The notes: a model not told the origin generated them from the sequence alone. DNA of 64,000 bases from Amphritea balenae (GCF_003858655.1 NZ_RQXV01000011.1:83135-147134); one strand, 5' to 3'. Positions 1 to 10,208 are shown, counted from the stretch's first letter. Translations and numbers: made by a program.

Positions 1-139
1 GTTTTTCTAACAGATCAAAACCCACCTGACGTTGCAGCTCAGCCACGGAATCATAACTCAACGCGGCTTTACTGAAAGACGCAGCAATATCCGCCTTATC
101 AAACTGTGACGTATCTGATCCGGTACGCACAGCATTCAT
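1..139 (-). CDS. bioC: malonyl-ACP O-methyltransferase BioC, N-terminal fragment
   Basis: Only the first 46 codons are in the window; the rest lies beyond the left edge. The N-terminus contains the pattern DKADIAASFSKAALSYDSVAELQ, typical of BioC just before the SAM-binding domain (a run of 20 or fewer is enough to recognise it: AASFSKAALSYD). BioC methylates the free carboxyl of malonyl-ACP so that the fatty acid synthesis cycle can build pimeloyl-ACP methyl ester. The start ATG overlaps the TGA of bioH as ATGA at 136-139, so the two are translationally coupled. BioD would be expected next. Identity rests on the N-terminus plus the bioB-F-H order upstream. Confidence 0.85.
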   Translation of the reverse strand, partial: MNAVRTGSDTSQFDKADIAASFSKAALSYDSVAELQRQVGFDLLEK

Positions 140-903
140 AACCAGGACTCCAACAACGCTACCACTTTCTCAGGAGCCGACACTAACGGCACATGTGATT
201 GTTCAGACAGCACCTCTACCTTCGCAGTAGGACAAAGCCCTACTAAACCCGAGGCTATTTCAGCGGGTGCCAGGCTATCAAGCTGACAAAGAATATGCAG
301 CACCGGCAGCTTAATGCCTGAAAAAAGATATCGGTAATCATCACGCAGTAGGGCCAGTGAATGACTCAACCCTGTCTCCGATGGCTGCGATGTTTCAGCC
401 AACAATAATTTCAGCTGCTTAAGATCAGATCTTGCAGACACACTCCCCTGCACCTGTAGCATATTAAAACGCTGCAGAGTCTTAACCGGGTTATCCTTCA
501 GAGAAGCTTCAAACTCGGCAAATACTTGCGGTGCCATTCCGGCACTCCAGTCATCACGCTGTACAAAACAGGGACTGGTTGCCAGGGTAACCAGCTTACT
601 CACTCGCTCAGGGTACTGCTCAGCAAATGCCATCGCGGCAATCCCGCCCAGCGACCAGCCTAGCCATGCGGCTTTTTCAGGCGCCACATCTGCCAGCAGC
701 TCAACAACAGCATCCAGAGAATAGGGATCCGGAATCAAATCAGCGCTACGCCCTAATCCAGGCAGATCGATCAGAGTAACCGAGTAATGAGCCAATCGCT
801 CAACAAGAGGGTGCCACACAGAACTGTGCATCCCCCAGCCATGAATAAACACCAAAGGCTTGCCGTCTGGATCACCATAATGAGCCACATATAACTGACT
901 CAT
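136..903 (-). CDS. bioH: pimeloyl-[ACP] methyl ester carboxylesterase BioH
   Basis: An alpha/beta hydrolase of 255 residues. The HGWG oxyanion motif lies near residue 22, the nucleophile elbow GWSLGG near residue 84, an Asp in QLDSLAP and the catalytic His in EQSHVP near the C-terminus, as in E. coli BioH. It cleaves the methyl ester of pimeloyl-ACP, ending the masked-substrate stage of biotin synthesis in the cytoplasm. I chose the ATG at 903 because it overlaps the bioF stop as ATGA; an ATG three codons upstream at 912 is also open. It sits between bioF and bioC in one transcript, and its own stop overlaps bioC in the same way. Confidence 0.93.
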   Translation of the reverse strand: MSQLYVAHYGDPDGKPLVFIHGWGMHSSVWHPLVERLAHYSVTLIDLPGLGRSADLIPDPYSLDAVVELLADVAPEKAAWLGWSLGGIAAMAFAEQYPERVSKLVTLATSPCFVQRDDWSAGMAPQVFAEFEASLKDNPVKTLQRFNMLQVQGSVSARSDLKQLKLLLAETSQPSETGLSHSLALLRDDYRYLFSGIKLPVLHILCQLDSLAPAEIASGLVGLCPTAKVEVLSEQSHVPLVSAPEKVVALLESWL

Positions 904-2069
904 AGACCACATTCCTGCTGCGCTTTCTCAAGTGCATCAAGCAGACGATCCAGCTGTTCCTCGGTGTGACTCGCGCTCAGCGTCACCCGTAAACGCGCCT
1001 CCCCCTGAGGCACAGTGGGGGGACGGATAGCCCCGATAAATATACCCTGCTGTTCCAACGCTGCGCTCATCTGCATCGCCTTCTCAGACTCACCCACCAT
1101 GATCGGCTGGATAGGTGTTGGAGAATCAATAAGAGTCAGACCCAACTGCTCACAACCCGCACGGAAACGTTGAATAAGGTGATTCAGTTTTTCCCTGCGC
1201 CACTCTTCCTGCTGTAATAGCCTGAGACTGGCACGGGTCGCTTCAGCAACCGCTGGCGGCATACTGGTAGTGTAAATATAAGTACGGGCATGCTGTACCA
1301 GTGTTTCGATAAGCTCTTCAGAACCGGCCACAAAAGCACCGGATGTACCAAAGGCTTTACCCAGAGTACCCACTAAGACCTGCACCTGATCCGGTGTCAT
1401 ATCAAAATGGTCGACGACACCCCGCCCACCTTTTCCGATACAACCAAAACCGTGAGCATCATCAATCATCACCCAGGCATTGTGTCGTTGGGCTGCATCA
1501 CTGATAGCAGGCAGATCTACCAGATCACCATCCATGCTAAACACACCATCTGCAACAACCAGCTTACGACGCGCTTCACTGCGCTGCAGTCGGGTTTCCA
1601 GATTCTTAGCATCATTGTGAAGGTAACGTTGAAAGCGTGCTCCGCTGAGTAATCCGGCATCCAGCAGTGAAGCATGATTTACCCGATCCTGAAATACCGC
1701 ATCGCGCTTATCTATCAGCGCATTTACCGCACCAATATTTGCCATATAGCCCGTCGAGAACAGCAGCGCTTTAGGGCGCCCGGTGAACTCGGCCAGTTCT
1801 TCTTCCAGCGCATGATGCGCCTGACTATGGCCATTAACCAGGTGGGATGCTCCGCCGCCAACACCGTATTTTTCAGCACCTTTTTGCAGTGCTGAAATCA
1901 CTTGCGGATGATTAGCCAGACCTAAGTAGTCATTAGAGCAAAAGGCCAGATAGTTTTTGCCATCGACCTGAACCTCGGGTGCCTGCGGGCTTTGTAAAAT
2001 ACGACGTTGCCGGTAAAGAGATTGCTGTTTACGCGCTTCCAGCTCTTCGCCCAGCTGATCAAAAGACAT
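900..2069 (-). CDS. bioF: 8-amino-7-oxononanoate synthase
   Basis: A 389-residue PLP enzyme of the alpha-oxoamine synthase family. It condenses pimeloyl-ACP with L-alanine to give 8-amino-7-oxononanoate (KAPA). The sequence shows FCSNDYLG near residue 44, the glycine-rich [12 protein letters not shown] segment near 69-80, the PLP aspartate in [10 protein letters not shown] and the Schiff-base lysine in GTLGKAFG at residue 238. The length matches E. coli BioF (384). It lies 52 bp downstream of bioB and overlaps bioH by 4 bp, so it is the second gene of the biotin operon. Confidence 0.97.
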   Translation of the reverse strand: MSFDQLGEELEARKQQSLYRQRRILQSPQAPEVQVDGKNYLAFCSNDYLGLANHPQVISALQKGAEKYGVGGGASHLVNGHSQAHHALEEELAEFTGRPKALLFSTGYMANIGAVNALIDKRDAVFQDRVNHASLLDAGLLSGARFQRYLHNDAKNLETRLQRSEARRKLVVADGVFSMDGDLVDLPAISDAAQRHNAWVMIDDAHGFGCIGKGGRGVVDHFDMTPDQVQVLVGTLGKAFGTSGAFVAGSEELIETLVQHARTYIYTTSMPPAVAEATRASLRLLQQEEWRREKLNHLIQRFRAGCEQLGLTLIDSPTPIQPIMVGESEKAMQMSAALEQQGIFIGAIRPPTVPQGEARLRVTLSASHTEEQLDRLLDALEKAQQECGL

Positions 2070-2121
2070 CGGATAAGATCCCTGTAATGCAGACCGGCCT
2101 CAGCCAGTCTGCAGGTGATGA

Positions 2122-3180
2122 TTAAGCTTCGTAGAAATGCCCGGCATCCTGCTGCTTTTGCAGGTCTTTGATGATAGCTTGCTCCTGCGTATCATCGGTT
2201 TCAGAGATGCGCTGCTCAGGATTAATTCCCAAACGCTTAAACAGTAACAGGTCCCGATGAGTTCCCGGATTAGGTGTGGTCAGCAGACACTCTCCATAGA
2301 AGATTGAGTTGGCGCCCGCCATAAAGGTCATCGCCTGCATCTCATCACTCATGCTCTCACGACCCGCTGACAATCGAACATGGGACGCCGGCATCATGAT
2401 ACGTGCCACGGCGATATTTCGAACGAAGTCCAGATGATCCAGATCTTCAACATTTTCCATTGGCGTGCCAGCGACTTTAACCAACATATTGATAGGCACA
2501 CTTTCAGGATGCTTAGGCATATTCGCCAGCTGACGCAGCAGACCGATACGATCCGTTGCCGTTTCACCCATCCCCAGAATACCGCCACTGCAAATCTTCA
2601 TACCAGATTCACGCACGTGATGAAGCGTATCTAAACGATCCTGATAGGTACGGGTAGTAATAATTTTGTCGTAGAACTCTGGTGAGGTGTCCAGATTATG
2701 GTTGTAATAATCCAAGCCCGCATCCGCTAATTGGCCAGCCTTACCTTCATCCAGCATCCCCAGTGTCATACAGGTTTCCAGGCCTAACTCTTTCACCCCT
2801 TTGACCATCTCAACCACATAAGGCATATCTTTATCTGCCGGATGCTTCCAGGCAGCCCCCATACAGAAACGGGTAGAACCGGTCTCTTTCGCCTTGCGGG
2901 CTTTTTCCAATACCGCTTCAACCTGCATCAGGCGCTCTTTTTCCAGACCGGTATTGTAATGACCGCTCTGTGGACAATATTTACAGTCTTCAGGACAAGC
3001 GCCGGTTTTAATAGAGAGTAGAGTACTTACCTGAACCTCATTTGGATTGAAGTTCTGACGATGAACAACCTGCGCCTGGAACAGCAGATCATTAAATGGC
3101 AGATCGAACAGCGCCTTTACTTCCTGCTCAGTCCAGTCATGTCGGGGCTCTTGTCGAAGATCTGTCTGGTGTTGTTGCAT
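2122..3180 (-). CDS. bioB: biotin synthase
   Basis: A 352-residue radical SAM enzyme that inserts sulfur into dethiobiotin. The CxxxCxxC cluster motif is visible at C62, C66 and C69 ([12 protein letters not shown]); downstream are the conserved segments [10 protein letters not shown] and SAGRESM, the latter carrying the Arg that binds the [2Fe-2S] cluster. It is the first gene of the bioB-F-H-C operon and is divergent from comF, with a short shared promoter region of 85 bp. The operon order bioB-F-H-C is common in Pseudomonas-like gammaproteobacteria. Confidence 0.97.
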   Translation of the reverse strand: MQQHQTDLRQEPRHDWTEQEVKALFDLPFNDLLFQAQVVHRQNFNPNEVQVSTLLSIKTGACPEDCKYCPQSGHYNTGLEKERLMQVEAVLEKARKAKETGSTRFCMGAAWKHPADKDMPYVVEMVKGVKELGLETCMTLGMLDEGKAGQLADAGLDYYNHNLDTSPEFYDKIITTRTYQDRLDTLHHVRESGMKICSGGILGMGETATDRIGLLRQLANMPKHPESVPINMLVKVAGTPMENVEDLDHLDFVRNIAVARIMMPASHVRLSAGRESMSDEMQAMTFMAGANSIFYGECLLTTPNPGTHRDLLLFKRLGINPEQRISETDDTQEQAIIKDLQKQQDAGHFYEA

Positions 3181-3235
3181 CGCGGTGACTATCCTGTGTT
3201 ATGCCTGATTTCAGGTATTTTTTTCAGAAGGACTA

Positions 3236-3263
3236 ATTTTAATCCGACAGAAGGATCTGTCAA
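3236..3263 (-). promoter_or_regulatory. sigma-70 type promoter of the bio operon
   Basis: Read on the minus strand there is TTGACA (3258-3263), a 16-bp spacer and TAAAAT (3236-3241), 56 bp upstream of the bioB start. I did not find a clear BirA operator with the TTGTAAACC-type half-sites, although the region around the -35 (AGTTGACAGATC) could hold a diverged one. The site ends 2 bp before the comF start codon. Confidence 0.6.
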
Positions 3264-3265
3264 CT

Positions 3266-3994
3266 ATGTTTTTAAAATACAAAAACAACTGGTTATTATT
3301 TAACCAGAAGAAACCCTGCGTTTTATGCCGCCAAACAACTGAAAATCCCGACGCTATCTGTAGCGGATGCGCAGCGGACCTACCCTGGCTAACATTGTGC
3401 TGTAACCGTTGCGCCCTTCCACTTAACAGCACACCTGAACACCCAACCCTCTGCCCGGACTGCCTGAAAAAGCCACCGCCCTTTACGCAAATCATTGCGC
3501 CATTTGAATACCGTTTCCCGATTGACCAGATGATTTTGCAAGCCAAATTCAACAACAGAAGCTACCTGCTACCACCCCTGGCATACCTGTTGGCAGATAA
3601 ACTAAAACAGTCAATGACAGAACATTCCCGGATACCAGACCTGATTGTTGCCGTCCCCTTACACCCCAGCCGCCTACTCGAACGCCAGTATAATCAATCA
3701 GCGATACTGGCTAAGATAGTCGCCCAACAACTGAATATTCCTTTATCAAATAACTTACTGATCAAGCAGAACAAAACACCTCACCAGGCCAGTCTCGATC
3801 ACAAAACCAGGCAAAAGAATCTGAAAGACAGTTTCCGCTGCCTGTCGACACCTCCGACATCGGTAGCCATTATCGACGATGTAGTGACTACCGCAGCAAC
3901 AGCCACTGAAATATCAAGACTACTACTCCGAAAAGGGTGTCAAAATGTTGATGTATGGGCTATCGCCCGCACCGGAAAAGAGTTATTTTTTTAG
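3266..3994 (+). CDS. comF: ComF/GntX family phosphoribosyltransferase-like protein
   Basis: A 242-residue protein. The N-terminal ~70 residues carry four Cys pairs (CVLC, CSGC, CCNRC, CPDC) that form the zinc-binding domain of ComF/GntX. The C-terminal half is a type I phosphoribosyltransferase fold with VAIIDDVVTTAAT, the PRPP-binding signature, near residue 200. Family members are needed for DNA uptake in competent bacteria, or for growth on DNA in some species; the biochemical substrate is unsettled. It is divergent from bioB, the usual neighbour in pseudomonads. The start codon lies right beside the bio operon -35 box. Confidence 0.9.
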   Translation: MFLKYKNNWLLFNQKKPCVLCRQTTENPDAICSGCAADLPWLTLCCNRCALPLNSTPEHPTLCPDCLKKPPPFTQIIAPFEYRFPIDQMILQAKFNNRSYLLPPLAYLLADKLKQSMTEHSRIPDLIVAVPLHPSRLLERQYNQSAILAKIVAQQLNIPLSNNLLIKQNKTPHQASLDHKTRQKNLKDSFRCLSTPPTSVAIIDDVVTTAATATEISRLLLRKGCQNVDVWAIARTGKELFF

Positions 3995-4107
3995 TAAGTC
4001 GGTATTTTACATTGAATTATCAATAACACCTGAAGATGTAATAAGTCGTCAGCTGCCAACATTCAGACACTTATTACCTGCCTGTTATTTTCTACAAGGA
4101 GCCCGCA

Positions 4108-5859
4108 ATGGATCTGAGTAACATTGGCGACCTGTTCGGCGGCCTGGGCCTGTTTTTGCTCGGCATGCAACTAATGACCAGCGGCCTTAAACGCGCAGCG
4201 GGTAACACTCTTCGCAAAGCTTTGGAGGCTGCAACAAAATCCCGTTTAAGAGGACTTATCTCTGGCACCGCCATTACCGCACTGGTCCAGTCATCCACCG
4301 CAGTAACCGTTGCCACTATCGGTTTTGTTAACACAGGTCTGTTAAATCTTGGCCAGTCCGTCGCGGTTATTTACGGCTGTAATATAGGCACTACTATGAC
4401 TGGTTGGCTGGTAGCCACCATCGGCTTTAAATTAAAAATCAGCGCGTTTGCCCTGCCAATGATCGGCGCCGGCATGGCCATGCGGCTTATCGGTGGTGAA
4501 AAAAGTTATGCCCATATGGGCACCGCCCTAACCGGTTTCGGACTATTCTTTATCGGCTTATCCTTTCTGAAGGGTACTTTCACCGGCCTCGAAAACAGCA
4601 TACCTTTCGAAGCGATCGGCCAGACCGGATGGGGGCTGGCCCTGTTCGTCTTTGTCGGCTTTATGCTAACCGTGTTGATTCAGTCTTCCAGTGCAGCCAT
4701 GGCTATAACACTATCGATGGCCGCCACCGGGGCCATCCCTCTGGCGGCAGCCGGCGCCCTAGTCATCGGTGCTAACATGGGCACTACATCTACCGCCGCT
4801 TTATCCGTCATAGGCGCGACATCTAATGCCAAACGAATCGCCTGCGCCCACGTATTCTTTAATTTGATAACCGGATTTGTCGGGCTATTATTACTAATTA
4901 CCCTGGCCGGCACCATTAACAATTCAGGCTGGGCCCAGAGCTTTGATCTGGTGATTTTACTCGCTCTGTTCCACACTATATTCAACACCGCTGGCGTATT
5001 GATCATGTGGCCGATCACCACCCCCATGGTAAAATTTCTTAAGACCCTGTTTCGCAAGGCTGAGGAAGATCAGGCAAAAGCCCGCTATCTGGACAAAAAC
5101 ATCCTGGAAACCCCTCCACTAGCAATTGATGCTATGACCCGCGAATTAAGCCGGGTTAGTCGAATGACCGCCTCTTTAGCCAAAGCATCCCTGAGCGCAG
5201 AAGTAGGCGAGCGCAAGCAGATTCGCGATCAGATGAATATCATTAATAAGATCATCGTTCAGATAGGTAGTTTCAACCAGAAACTTGCACAACAAAACCT
5301 GAGTGAAGAGTCCTCTCAGATTCTGCCGAGCGCAATGCGGGTCGCCCGCTACTTTAACGAGATGTCCCGGCTATCCTGCCTGATCGTTGATTACAGCACC
5401 CGCTTCGATAAAGTAAATGACAGCAGTACCCAGAAAGATATTTATGAACTCAAGAAAATCACTAACAAGATCATTGATGCTGCAACTATTGATGACGAGA
5501 TTTCTGTTTCATCTTCCGATAGTCGGGCTGTACTGAAAAAACTGGAAAAGAAATATCAAAAAATAAAACAACATACACTGGATGCCATGATCGAGGGCAG
5601 GCTTAGCCCGGATGAGGGTACTGACCTGCTTGATTCTCTGAGTCATATTCATCGCCTGGGCCAGCAGGCCGAGAAAAGCTCCCGCTATTGGAGCAGCCTG
5701 AGCCCGATAGAGCACCGATCTCCAGTATCAGGCACAGAGGAAAGCAGCGGGGACTCAGATTCACATCAAAAGCACAAAAGTTCTAAAAGAGAGAATTCTA
5801 AAAAAGAAGACTCTAAAAGAGATGATCCAGATACAAAAGAATCGCTGGCCATCGACTAA
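4108..5859 (+). CDS. Na+/phosphate symporter family protein with PhoU-like C-terminal domain
   Basis: A 583-residue inner membrane protein of the NptA/YjbB (PNaS) family. Two repeated halves each contain the QSS signature: LVQSSTAVTVATIGF near residue 62 and LIQSSSAAMAITLSM near residue 190. About eight to nine hydrophobic segments fill residues 5-305. Residues ~340-540 form a helical PhoU-like domain, as in E. coli YjbB. The last ~45 residues are a charged, Ser/Lys/Asp-rich tail with near-repeats of the type KRE/KKED/KRDD, absent from most relatives. An ACAAGGAG Shine-Dalgarno precedes the ATG. It may import or export phosphate; direction cannot be told from sequence. Confidence 0.88.
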   Translation: MDLSNIGDLFGGLGLFLLGMQLMTSGLKRAAGNTLRKALEAATKSRLRGLISGTAITALVQSSTAVTVATIGFVNTGLLNLGQSVAVIYGCNIGTTMTGWLVATIGFKLKISAFALPMIGAGMAMRLIGGEKSYAHMGTALTGFGLFFIGLSFLKGTFTGLENSIPFEAIGQTGWGLALFVFVGFMLTVLIQSSSAAMAITLSMAATGAIPLAAAGALVIGANMGTTSTAALSVIGATSNAKRIACAHVFFNLITGFVGLLLLITLAGTINNSGWAQSFDLVILLALFHTIFNTAGVLIMWPITTPMVKFLKTLFRKAEEDQAKARYLDKNILETPPLAIDAMTRELSRVSRMTASLAKASLSAEVGERKQIRDQMNIINKIIVQIGSFNQKLAQQNLSEESSQILPSAMRVARYFNEMSRLSCLIVDYSTRFDKVNDSSTQKDIYELKKITNKIIDAATIDDEISVSSSDSRAVLKKLEKKYQKIKQHTLDAMIEGRLSPDEGTDLLDSLSHIHRLGQQAEKSSRYWSSLSPIEHRSPVSGTEESSGDSDSHQKHKSSKRENSKKEDSKRDDPDTKESLAID

Positions 5860-5914
5860 TCTGAATTGCAAAATAGGCGGTCAAACCTGCTTGCTAACAA
5901 ACTGGAGAGGCATT

Positions 5915-6196
5915 ATGGATAATCTTGAAAGCAGAGCCTGCCAACTGGCCCGGGAATTTTTAGGCCACGCAATAAAAGTCCGTGCCGAGAACCCGGAATA
6001 CGCCCAATCGCCAGAACAGAGCTGCTTTATTGTCGGCATGGAATTGGGAAGACTGGCTCAGAACGCAGACCAACAAGGTAAGCAGGATATCCTTAACGGG
6101 CTAACCAAAGCCCTTCAACAACTCAAACTCAGTGAGCAGGAAAGCCAGACGATCTACAACACACTGGCCCCACAGATAATGCCCGCCGATAAATAA
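5915..6196 (+). CDS. small hypothetical protein, 93 residues
   Basis: Not recognised. The start at 5915 follows a GGAGAGG Shine-Dalgarno; the reading frame is open further upstream to 5822, but that part overlaps the phosphate symporter gene and has no ribosome-binding site. The product is soluble, mostly helical by composition, with one central Cys (QSCFIVGMELGRLA). It lies 55 bp after the symporter and 8 bp before trmO, so the three probably share a transcript. Confidence 0.7.
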   Translation: MDNLESRACQLAREFLGHAIKVRAENPEYAQSPEQSCFIVGMELGRLAQNADQQGKQDILNGLTKALQQLKLSEQESQTIYNTLAPQIMPADK

Positions 6197-6204
6197 AAGT
6201 TCCT

Positions 6205-6924
6205 ATGACTCATTCAAGCCTCAGCATCAATCCTATCGCCTTGATTCACAGCGGTTATAAAGAAAAATTTGGTATCCCTCGTCAACCCGGATTAGCCGCT
6301 TCGATGACGGCAACTATAGAGTTACTCCCCCCCTTCGATAGCCCAGACACCGTCAGAGGATTAGAACACTGCAGTCATATCTGGCTGCTATTTGTCTTTA
6401 GCGCCTGCGTAGATAAAGGCTGGTCGCCTCTGGTTCGCCCACCCCGACTAGGCGGAAATGAAAAGCTCGGCGTTTTCGCAACCCGCTCTCCCTTTCGGCC
6501 CAATCCTGTTGGCCTGTCGCCAGTAAAGCTCGATCAGATCAGAAAAGATAATGGCAAAGTATTTCTTGATGTCAGTGGAGCCGATCTGCTGGATCAGACA
6601 CCGATTATCGATATCAAACCCTATCTGCCTTACGCTGATATTATTCCTGAAGCGGAATTTGAACTGGCGTCTTCAATCGAGATGCTCGACCTGCCCGTAC
6701 ACTTTAATTCTGCGGCGACTGCCGCTCTGCTGACACATAGCAACCGCCTTCAACAACCATTACAGCAGCAGATAGAAGAAGTACTACAGTGTGATCCCAG
6801 GCCGGCGTACCATAAGGGAAAGGACAACAATCGGGACTATGGCATTAAGCTACACGACCTGAACATTCGCTGGCAGATTTCTGATAGCAGAATCGATGTA
6901 ACCATCATCGAAAAGGTCAATTGA
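6205..6924 (+). CDS. trmO: tRNA (N6-threonylcarbamoyladenosine37-N6)-methyltransferase TrmO
   Basis: A 239-residue protein of the TsaA/YaeB (TrmO) family, which uses SAM to methylate t6A37 in threonine tRNA. The N-terminal ~150 residues form the TrmO beta-barrel, with KFGIPRQPGL near residue 23, the HIWLLF segment near residue 64 and the signature ATRSPFRPNPVGLSPVKL near residues 92-110. The C-terminal part, with DPRPAYHKG and the YGIKLHDLNIRW strand, matches the usual C-terminal domain. It starts 8 bp after the small upstream gene. Confidence 0.93.
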   Translation: MTHSSLSINPIALIHSGYKEKFGIPRQPGLAASMTATIELLPPFDSPDTVRGLEHCSHIWLLFVFSACVDKGWSPLVRPPRLGGNEKLGVFATRSPFRPNPVGLSPVKLDQIRKDNGKVFLDVSGADLLDQTPIIDIKPYLPYADIIPEAEFELASSIEMLDLPVHFNSAATAALLTHSNRLQQPLQQQIEEVLQCDPRPAYHKGKDNNRDYGIKLHDLNIRWQISDSRIDVTIIEKVN

Positions 6925-7000
6925 ACCGACCACCTTTCTTCACCCCACCCTCACAAGTCAATAGGCAAACAAAAAAACATACCCAAAGTGCGCAGTTTGC

Positions 7001-7029
7001 TTGACAGTATATGCATAACTCCTTATGTT
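7001..7029 (+). promoter_or_regulatory. sigma-70 type promoter
   Basis: TTGACA at 7001-7006, a 17-bp spacer and TATGTT at 7024-7029. It lies 98 bp upstream of the gene at 7127, leaving a leader of roughly 90 nt. A near-consensus -35 and ideal spacing suggest a fairly strong promoter. Confidence 0.65.
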
Positions 7030-7126
7030 ATTGGCCGTAGGCAGGGAAAGCCTGAAATAACAAATGGATAACATCCATCCCAGTCTATGCCCCGACTAAC
7101 AACAAAAGAAATAAGGGCCCATTACG

Positions 7127-7699
7127 ATGGAAAACTATAAGTTTCAGTTGTCTTTTAGTTTACCCGGATATCTTAACGATATTTCCCACCGATTTGATTT
7201 CGATACACTGAGCACTCAGGGTTTTGATATCAACCTGAATCAGCATCAGGTTATCTGCCAATGTAAGCGCCCAGGCAATTCAGCCCTGCGCACGATCAAA
7301 GACTCGATCACTCATATTCAGGATATTTTACCTGAAGCATCACTTCAGGCTGTATCCCCGGATCTGGTGCCTTATGATGCCGTGGCCAAAGTCCTTAAAT
7401 TAAGTAACGTTAAGTTTAAGGCTCTCATTGCCAGTGAATCCAACGCATTCCCCAAGCCTTCACCAAGATCTGAAAAGCCAGCCTGGCACTTGAAAGAAGT
7501 ACTGGAGTGGAATCGGGATCATCGACTACAAGAGATCAACAGCACCATATTTGAAACCTCTTTGGCAGCACATAAACTTAATTCCCTGCAGCACAGAACC
7601 CCGACCAGAACACAAAGCCAGGGCTATGAGCTACCCGACAAGTATGCCGCCAGAAGCTTTGCAGCCAAGCCTGTCGCCGAACCTAAGCTATACAGATAA
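7127..7699 (+). CDS. hypothetical protein with a possible AlpA/MerR-like DNA-binding segment
   Basis: A 190-residue soluble protein that I do not recognise. The central part (residues ~80-128, LVPYDAVAKVLKLSNVKFKA ... WHLKEVLEWN) has the layout of a short helix-turn-helix of the AlpA/excisionase type: helix, turn, helix, a Pro-rich link with a conserved Trp, then a last helix. The C-terminal ~50 residues look disordered. It has its own promoter at 7001 and no operon partner; the next gene is convergent. A DNA-binding role is inference only. Confidence 0.6.
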   Translation: MENYKFQLSFSLPGYLNDISHRFDFDTLSTQGFDINLNQHQVICQCKRPGNSALRTIKDSITHIQDILPEASLQAVSPDLVPYDAVAKVLKLSNVKFKALIASESNAFPKPSPRSEKPAWHLKEVLEWNRDHRLQEINSTIFETSLAAHKLNSLQHRTPTRTQSQGYELPDKYAARSFAAKPVAEPKLYR

Positions 7700-7769
7700 T
7701 GTGCGATGAAACTATATCAGTAGTGAGATTAAACTCATAAGTCAGGCCCGAAACACAGAACAGCCAGAC

Positions 7770-7795
7770 AAAAAAAGGCAGCGCATAGCGCTGCC
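7770..7795 (-). terminator. intrinsic terminator of the hvf operon
   Basis: On the minus strand an 8-bp perfect stem GGCAGCGC/GCGCTGCC with an ATA-type loop is followed by a run of seven T. It lies 77 bp after the stop of the last hvf gene. Confidence 0.8.
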
Positions 7796-7872
7796 AAAGA
7801 CTTGTTGCTGGAGAACAACTTCTAAACCTTTACTTACATCCTTTACTCAATCCAACCTGAGCCTTAACACCT

Positions 7873-8490
7873 TTAAACCTGAGCCGGTGTTCGCAATCCA
7901 CGCGCCACCCAATAGTCAACACTAAAATAACGTCCCGCCCCAGTGAAGAACAAACTCAGTAGCATAATGAAATAGGTCGCGGCAAATTCAATACCATTAT
8001 TCAGAACAACCACTGATCCCCGCCCCGTTATCCAATCATAGTTACTGTTATCCTGAAGAATAGACTTAGCTCGCGCTAATCGCTCACCGGCTTCCATTAC
8101 CCGTTCATTTGCCAACCAGCTTGAGCTGTCAGCAATCGCAAGCCAGCCGTTTTCCAGATGCACTGTCACCGCAGCAACAATCATTGTGATCATCAGTGGT
8201 ATAGAGATCCAGCGAACAGCAAAGCCAATAATAAGCAGAATTCCGCCAAAAAACTCGGTACCCGCCGCCATCGCAGCCATCACCTCAGGCATTGGCAACC
8301 CTAACCCCCAGTCAGGATTACCAAACCATGCTGCGGTATCTTCAAAATGCGAAAGCTTGTTATAACCCGCCTGTATCATTATCGGAGCCAGATAGAGACG
8401 TAATAACAGCGGTGCAACGCCCTCCATCATCCGGGTTTTATCCAATAAATCATGTAATGAATTTGTGTGTTTTATCAATGCATTAGCCAT
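7873..8490 (-). CDS. DoxX family membrane protein, HvfD/BufD-like
   Basis: A 205-residue inner membrane protein with four hydrophobic segments (around residues 27-45, 70-92, 95-112 and 165-185) and the DoxX pattern LLLRLYLAPIMIQAGYNKL near the N-terminus (first segment). DoxX proteins close many MNIO (DUF692) copper-peptide operons; proposed roles there include handling of the modified peptide or of electrons at the membrane, and none is firmly shown. A segment of ~40 residues between segments 3 and 4 (NGWLAIADSSSWL...) is longer than in minimal DoxX proteins. It lies 64 bp after hvfC and ends at a strong terminator, so it is the last gene of the operon. Confidence 0.82.
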   Translation of the reverse strand: MANALIKHTNSLHDLLDKTRMMEGVAPLLLRLYLAPIMIQAGYNKLSHFEDTAAWFGNPDWGLGLPMPEVMAAMAAGTEFFGGILLIIGFAVRWISIPLMITMIVAAVTVHLENGWLAIADSSSWLANERVMEAGERLARAKSILQDNSNYDWITGRGSVVVLNNGIEFAATYFIMLLSLFFTGAGRYFSVDYWVARGLRTPAQV

Positions 8491-8554
8491 AACAGTTTCC
8501 CCAATGCTTATAATTTAATCTGTAAATCCAGCTCATCATCTCAGGCCAGAGGCC

Positions 8555-9322
8555 TTAATAACGAACACCTGAAATAATTTCGCTATTGCGCAACTGCTGC
8601 AAAATGGTCAACCCACCCTCAACAATTTGTTCCGACTCAGGCTGCCCCATCTCTGCTGCAATACTCAACAAAGCCTGCCGCCCACTCAGCTGAACATCTT
8701 CACTTAACAGATAAAGCAGACGCGCGGTGAGCTGATTAATCTCCATAAACTTCACCCGGTCATCACTATTGCGATAAACCACCAGAAAAGTTGATAGCTC
8801 CGGCGCCATCTCAGGTAGGTAATCACTGCTGATCCGGTGTACAGGAAACTGATACATCAGCGACCAGGCCAGAGGCGACTGTTGTGGATGCCCCTTCAAC
8901 AGGTCACCCTGCACATTCACTTCAACATCTGACAAATCTGCCTCAGATGTATCCAGCGCCAATTCAACCCATTCGTAATGCACCAGCTCCTGCAAAAACG
9001 GATAATCCCACGGTTCAGGCTCCCGCTCATTAGTAACCCAGGCCACAAACTCTCCGGCTATTTCAAGAAAGTAAGGGGTGTGGCTACGGTATTGATCAAA
9101 GAACTTACGCACCATCTGCAACCAGTTTTTTTCACTGGTAATAGATTTCAGCACCGGAAAGCCGCCACTGATAAAACCTTCAATATTGTTAAAAAACAGA
9201 TCCCGATAGATCGCCATTCGCCGATCTTCAATATCAGCAGGTTTCGAATTTTCCTGCGGATTACGAATATGCGCTGCAAACTGATACTGCAGTTCAGTAA
9301 AGCTCTGCTTAGGCACCGACAT
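8555..9322 (-). CDS. hvfC: DUF2063 protein, HvfC/BufC-type partner of the MNIO enzyme
   Basis: A 255-residue protein with the N-terminal DUF2063 domain (FAAHIRNP ... [19 protein letters not shown]), the fixed partner of DUF692 oxidases, which is thought to bind the precursor peptide leader and present it to the enzyme. The C-terminal ~90 residues form a helical domain ([20 protein letters not shown]). I chose the ATG at 9322 (MSVPKQS), which overlaps hvfB by 14 bp; a longer frame reaches 9391 but lies wholly inside hvfB. The overlap shows tight coupling with the enzyme gene. Confidence 0.88.
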   Translation of the reverse strand: MSVPKQSFTELQYQFAAHIRNPQENSKPADIEDRRMAIYRDLFFNNIEGFISGGFPVLKSITSEKNWLQMVRKFFDQYRSHTPYFLEIAGEFVAWVTNEREPEPWDYPFLQELVHYEWVELALDTSEADLSDVEVNVQGDLLKGHPQQSPLAWSLMYQFPVHRISSDYLPEMAPELSTFLVVYRNSDDRVKFMEINQLTARLLYLLSEDVQLSGRQALLSIAAEMGQPESEQIVEGGLTILQQLRNSEIISGVRY

Positions 9323-10181
9323 GAGCAACCTCCTGCTGCGAAGCTGTCTGAGATGACACTGCCTGGGTCTGATAATCCCGAATCTGATCAACCTCTGTCA
9401 GCAATTCAGGCATCGCCGGAATATTGAAATCACGCTCCAGAAGTGTTGGTTTAACGCCAAACTGCTGGTAAGTCTGCTGCAGCAACGCCCATACCGGATC
9501 TACTACATCTGCACCATGGGTATCGACAATCAGGTCATCCGCTTCGTTATAGTGACCCGCCACATGGATATAACTAATACGCTCGCCCGGTATCTGCGCC
9601 AGAAACTCCGCCGCATCGTAGCCATGATTAACACTGTTCACATAGATATTGTTTACATCCAGTAACAAGTCACAGTCAGCCTCTTGAAGCACCGCACGAA
9701 GAAACTCCATCTCACTCATCTCAGCACCCGGAGCGGCATAATAAGAAACATTCTCTATAGCAATGCGCTGCTGCAAAATATCCTGAGTCTGACGGATACG
9801 ACCGGCAACATGCTTAACCGCCTCTTCTGTAAAAGGGATCGGCATCAGGTCGTATAAGTGACCTTCATCAGTGCAGTAGCTCAGATGTTCGGAATAACCT
9901 CGAATATTATGCACCTCGATAAAAGTTTTCAGTTTCCCGAGAAACTCCAGATCCAGTGGCGATGGACCACCCAACGAAAGTGATAAACCATGAGTAACAA
10001 AAGGAAAACGCTCGGTATATTCACGGAACGCTTTACCGAATCGACCACCCAGCCCCATCCAGTTCTCCGGGGCGACTTCCAGAAAATCGACTTGCGAAGC
10101 ATCTACCTCAGCAAAGCTTTCAGTCATGCAACGACGAAAACCCAGGCCCGCTCCAGAAATTTGAAAGGTTTCGTTATTCAT
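9309..10181 (-). CDS. hvfB: MNIO (DUF692) peptide-modifying oxidase, HvfB/BufB-type
   Basis: A 290-residue TIM-barrel protein of the multinuclear non-heme iron oxidase family (DUF692), related to MbnB of methanobactin synthesis. Visible motifs: GLGFRR at the start, EVAPENWMG near residue 35, THGLSLSLG near residue 62, YSEHLSY near residue 95, AIENVSYYA near residue 140, [13 protein letters not shown] near residue 175 and the HVAGHYNE metal-ligand segment near residue 207. Family members linked to EGKCG-containing precursors convert Cys residues into 5-thiooxazole-type heterocycles that bind copper. It lies 92 bp after the precursor gene hvfA. Confidence 0.93.
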   Translation of the reverse strand: MNNETFQISGAGLGFRRCMTESFAEVDASQVDFLEVAPENWMGLGGRFGKAFREYTERFPFVTHGLSLSLGGPSPLDLEFLGKLKTFIEVHNIRGYSEHLSYCTDEGHLYDLMPIPFTEEAVKHVAGRIRQTQDILQQRIAIENVSYYAAPGAEMSEMEFLRAVLQEADCDLLLDVNNIYVNSVNHGYDAAEFLAQIPGERISYIHVAGHYNEADDLIVDTHGADVVDPVWALLQQTYQQFGVKPTLLERDFNIPAMPELLTEVDQIRDYQTQAVSSQTASQQEVAHVGA

Positions 10182-10208
10182 GATTTATCCCTTTGATAAT
10201 ATTTATGA

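Noticed and set aside
3211..3555. Frame of 114 codons on the minus strand across the bioB-comF gap
   Set aside because: It lies mostly inside comF on the opposite strand and has no ribosome-binding site or family pattern; a shadow of comF.
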